Below, piece by piece: positions 63,395-64,000 of a stretch of 64,000 bases of DNA (position 1 is its first letter; each line of letters starts with the position of its first letter). The notes below the pieces were generated by a model. The model was not told the origin of the DNA. It saw only the letters and a list, made by a program, of their open reading frames with translations, and did no database searches. The position numbers and the translations under genes are program-made. The stretch is from the NCBI GenBank assembly GCA_038198445.1, contig JBBPZZ010000121.1, positions 8,603-72,602 on the forward strand, written 5' to 3'. The DNA is from JACDDK01 sp038198445 (GTDB lineage Bacteria; Actinomycetota; Rubrobacteria; Rubrobacterales; Rubrobacteraceae).

Positions 63395-64000
63395 ATGCCG
63401 CAGGACCCATCGCCCGCTAAAAGCGCGGATAGCATCATAGATACGACGATGAACGACAGAGATGGGGCGGTACCAGAACCGCCCGCGGTCTCCGGGCGCA
63501 ACTCCAACGAGAGTAGGGGAGTGCGGTTGCCGCATCTGCCTGGGCTCGATGGGTTGCGCGCGCTCGCGGTCATCGCGGTGCTCCTTTATCACGCGGACTT
63601 GAAGTGGATCCCCGGCGGCTTCCTGGGGGTAGAGGTCTTCTTCGTCATCAGTGGTTATCTGATCACATCACTGCTTCTGGCGGAGTGGCGGCAGCATGGA
63701 CGCGTGGATCTCAAATCCTTCTGGTTCAGACGCGCCCGCAGGTTGTTGCCCGCACTGTACCTGCTGCTCGTGGTCACGCTGGCGTTCGCAGTGGTGTTCT
63801 TGCCGGGTGAGGTCGCGAGCTTGCGTAATGATGCGCTTGCGGCGTTCGCTTACGTGACGAACTGGTACCAGATACTCGTACACCAATCCTACTTCCAATC
63901 CGTGGGCCGGCCTTCGCTGTTAAAGCACCTCTGGTCGCTGGCGGTGGAAGAGCAATTCTATCTGCTGTGGCCGCTGCTATTTACCGTAGGGATGAGCGCG
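63395..64000 (+). CDS. Membrane acyltransferase (acyltransferase 3 family), cut by window end
   Basis: The first 202 codons are present and the frame is open at the window end. After a hydrophilic N-terminus (about 45 residues) come HLPGLDGLRALAVIAVLLYH, FLGVEVFFVISGYLITSLLL and RRARRLLPALYLLLVVTLA, then LKHLWSLAVEEQFYLLWPLL, the conserved acyltransferase-3 pattern with the His in YHAD-like LLYHAD. OafA/peptidoglycan O-acetyltransferase-like proteins continue with more helices and often an SGNH domain. ATG 63395 follows AAGAGGAAC. Confidence 0.93.
   Translation, partial: MPQDPSPAKSADSIIDTTMNDRDGAVPEPPAVSGRNSNESRGVRLPHLPGLDGLRALAVIAVLLYHADLKWIPGGFLGVEVFFVISGYLITSLLLAEWRQHGRVDLKSFWFRRARRLLPALYLLLVVTLAFAVVFLPGEVASLRNDALAAFAYVTNWYQILVHQSYFQSVGRPSLLKHLWSLAVEEQFYLLWPLLFTVGMSA

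Noticed and set aside
63038..63592. 184-codon minus-strand frame over the acyltransferase start
   Set aside because: It is antisense to a clear acyltransferase N-terminus and its own sequence matches no family.

Overview
The window is a chromosomal segment spanning a replication origin of a high-GC, deep-branching actinobacterium. The gene content and order point most to a Rubrobacter-like lineage, an inference from gene families and order and not from any database match. Features behind this include a split glycine decarboxylase (gcvPA/gcvPB), an S4-domain gene between dnaN and recF, many GTG/TTG starts, apparently leaderless promoters, Rex, a MerR/TipAS-like regulator and DUF92/DUF202/DUF5946-type genes.

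Origin block (about 1-17.7 kb). Reading away from the origin on the minus strand: a GHKL-ATPase/winged-helix gene, dnaA, oriC (13 perfect DnaA boxes plus a TAA-repeat unwinding element), dnaN, an S4 gene, recF, gyrB, gyrA, a small unknown gene and a NYN-domain gene. On the plus strand: rpmH, rnpA, yidD, yidC, jag/khpB, rsmG, parA, parB. Two parS sites flank a 16-bp perfect hairpin before rsmG. A second DnaA-box cluster, four boxes in one perfect 45-bp inverted repeat, sits between the dnaA operon and rpmH.

Cell-wall/housekeeping stretch and decaying accessory island (17.8-24.9 kb). A lytic transglycosylase, a TPR protein, an unknown protein and a DUF92 membrane protein are followed by an intact-looking IS630-type element inserted exactly in the DUF92 stop codon. 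Behind it lies a TetR regulator (apparent CTG start) with an operon that has collapsed: an FAD monooxygenase with a nonsense codon and a 2-bp deletion, a YhgE-type fragment and a membrane-protein fragment.

Metabolic stretch (25-43 kb). leuS, an inositol-phosphatase-like gene, csaA-like and GntR genes, a deletion-made permease/SDR chimera, a cysteine-synthase-like gene, then a tandem glycine riboswitch driving gcvPA-gcvPB-gcvT-gcvH. Then rex, a GNAT enzyme, proS, DUF5946, a MerR/TipAS regulator with a textbook 19-bp-spacer promoter, and a MOSC protein.

Envelope/redox stretch (43-64 kb). A lipoprotein, an M2/M3 peptidase, a membrane J-protein, queG, an aldehyde dehydrogenase, small membrane proteins, a MazG-like protein, an SDR, a circularly permuted ATP-grasp protein and sufU. 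A fluoride-resistance operon (DUF190-CrcB fusion, CrcB, two DUF190 genes) sits behind a clear fluoride riboswitch. Next come a sulfite-oxidase-type enzyme, two DUF202 proteins, the sufC-sufB-sufD-Rieske operon, and the start of a membrane acyltransferase cut by the window end.

The freshest points are the origin architecture (GHKL-wHTH gene plus four-box palindrome), the re-set start of the fluoride-riboswitch gene, the non-AUG TetR start, and gene decay by deletion at two separate loci. I did not find a wholly new multi-gene system; the GHKL-wHTH/dnaA unit is the best candidate for undescribed biology.
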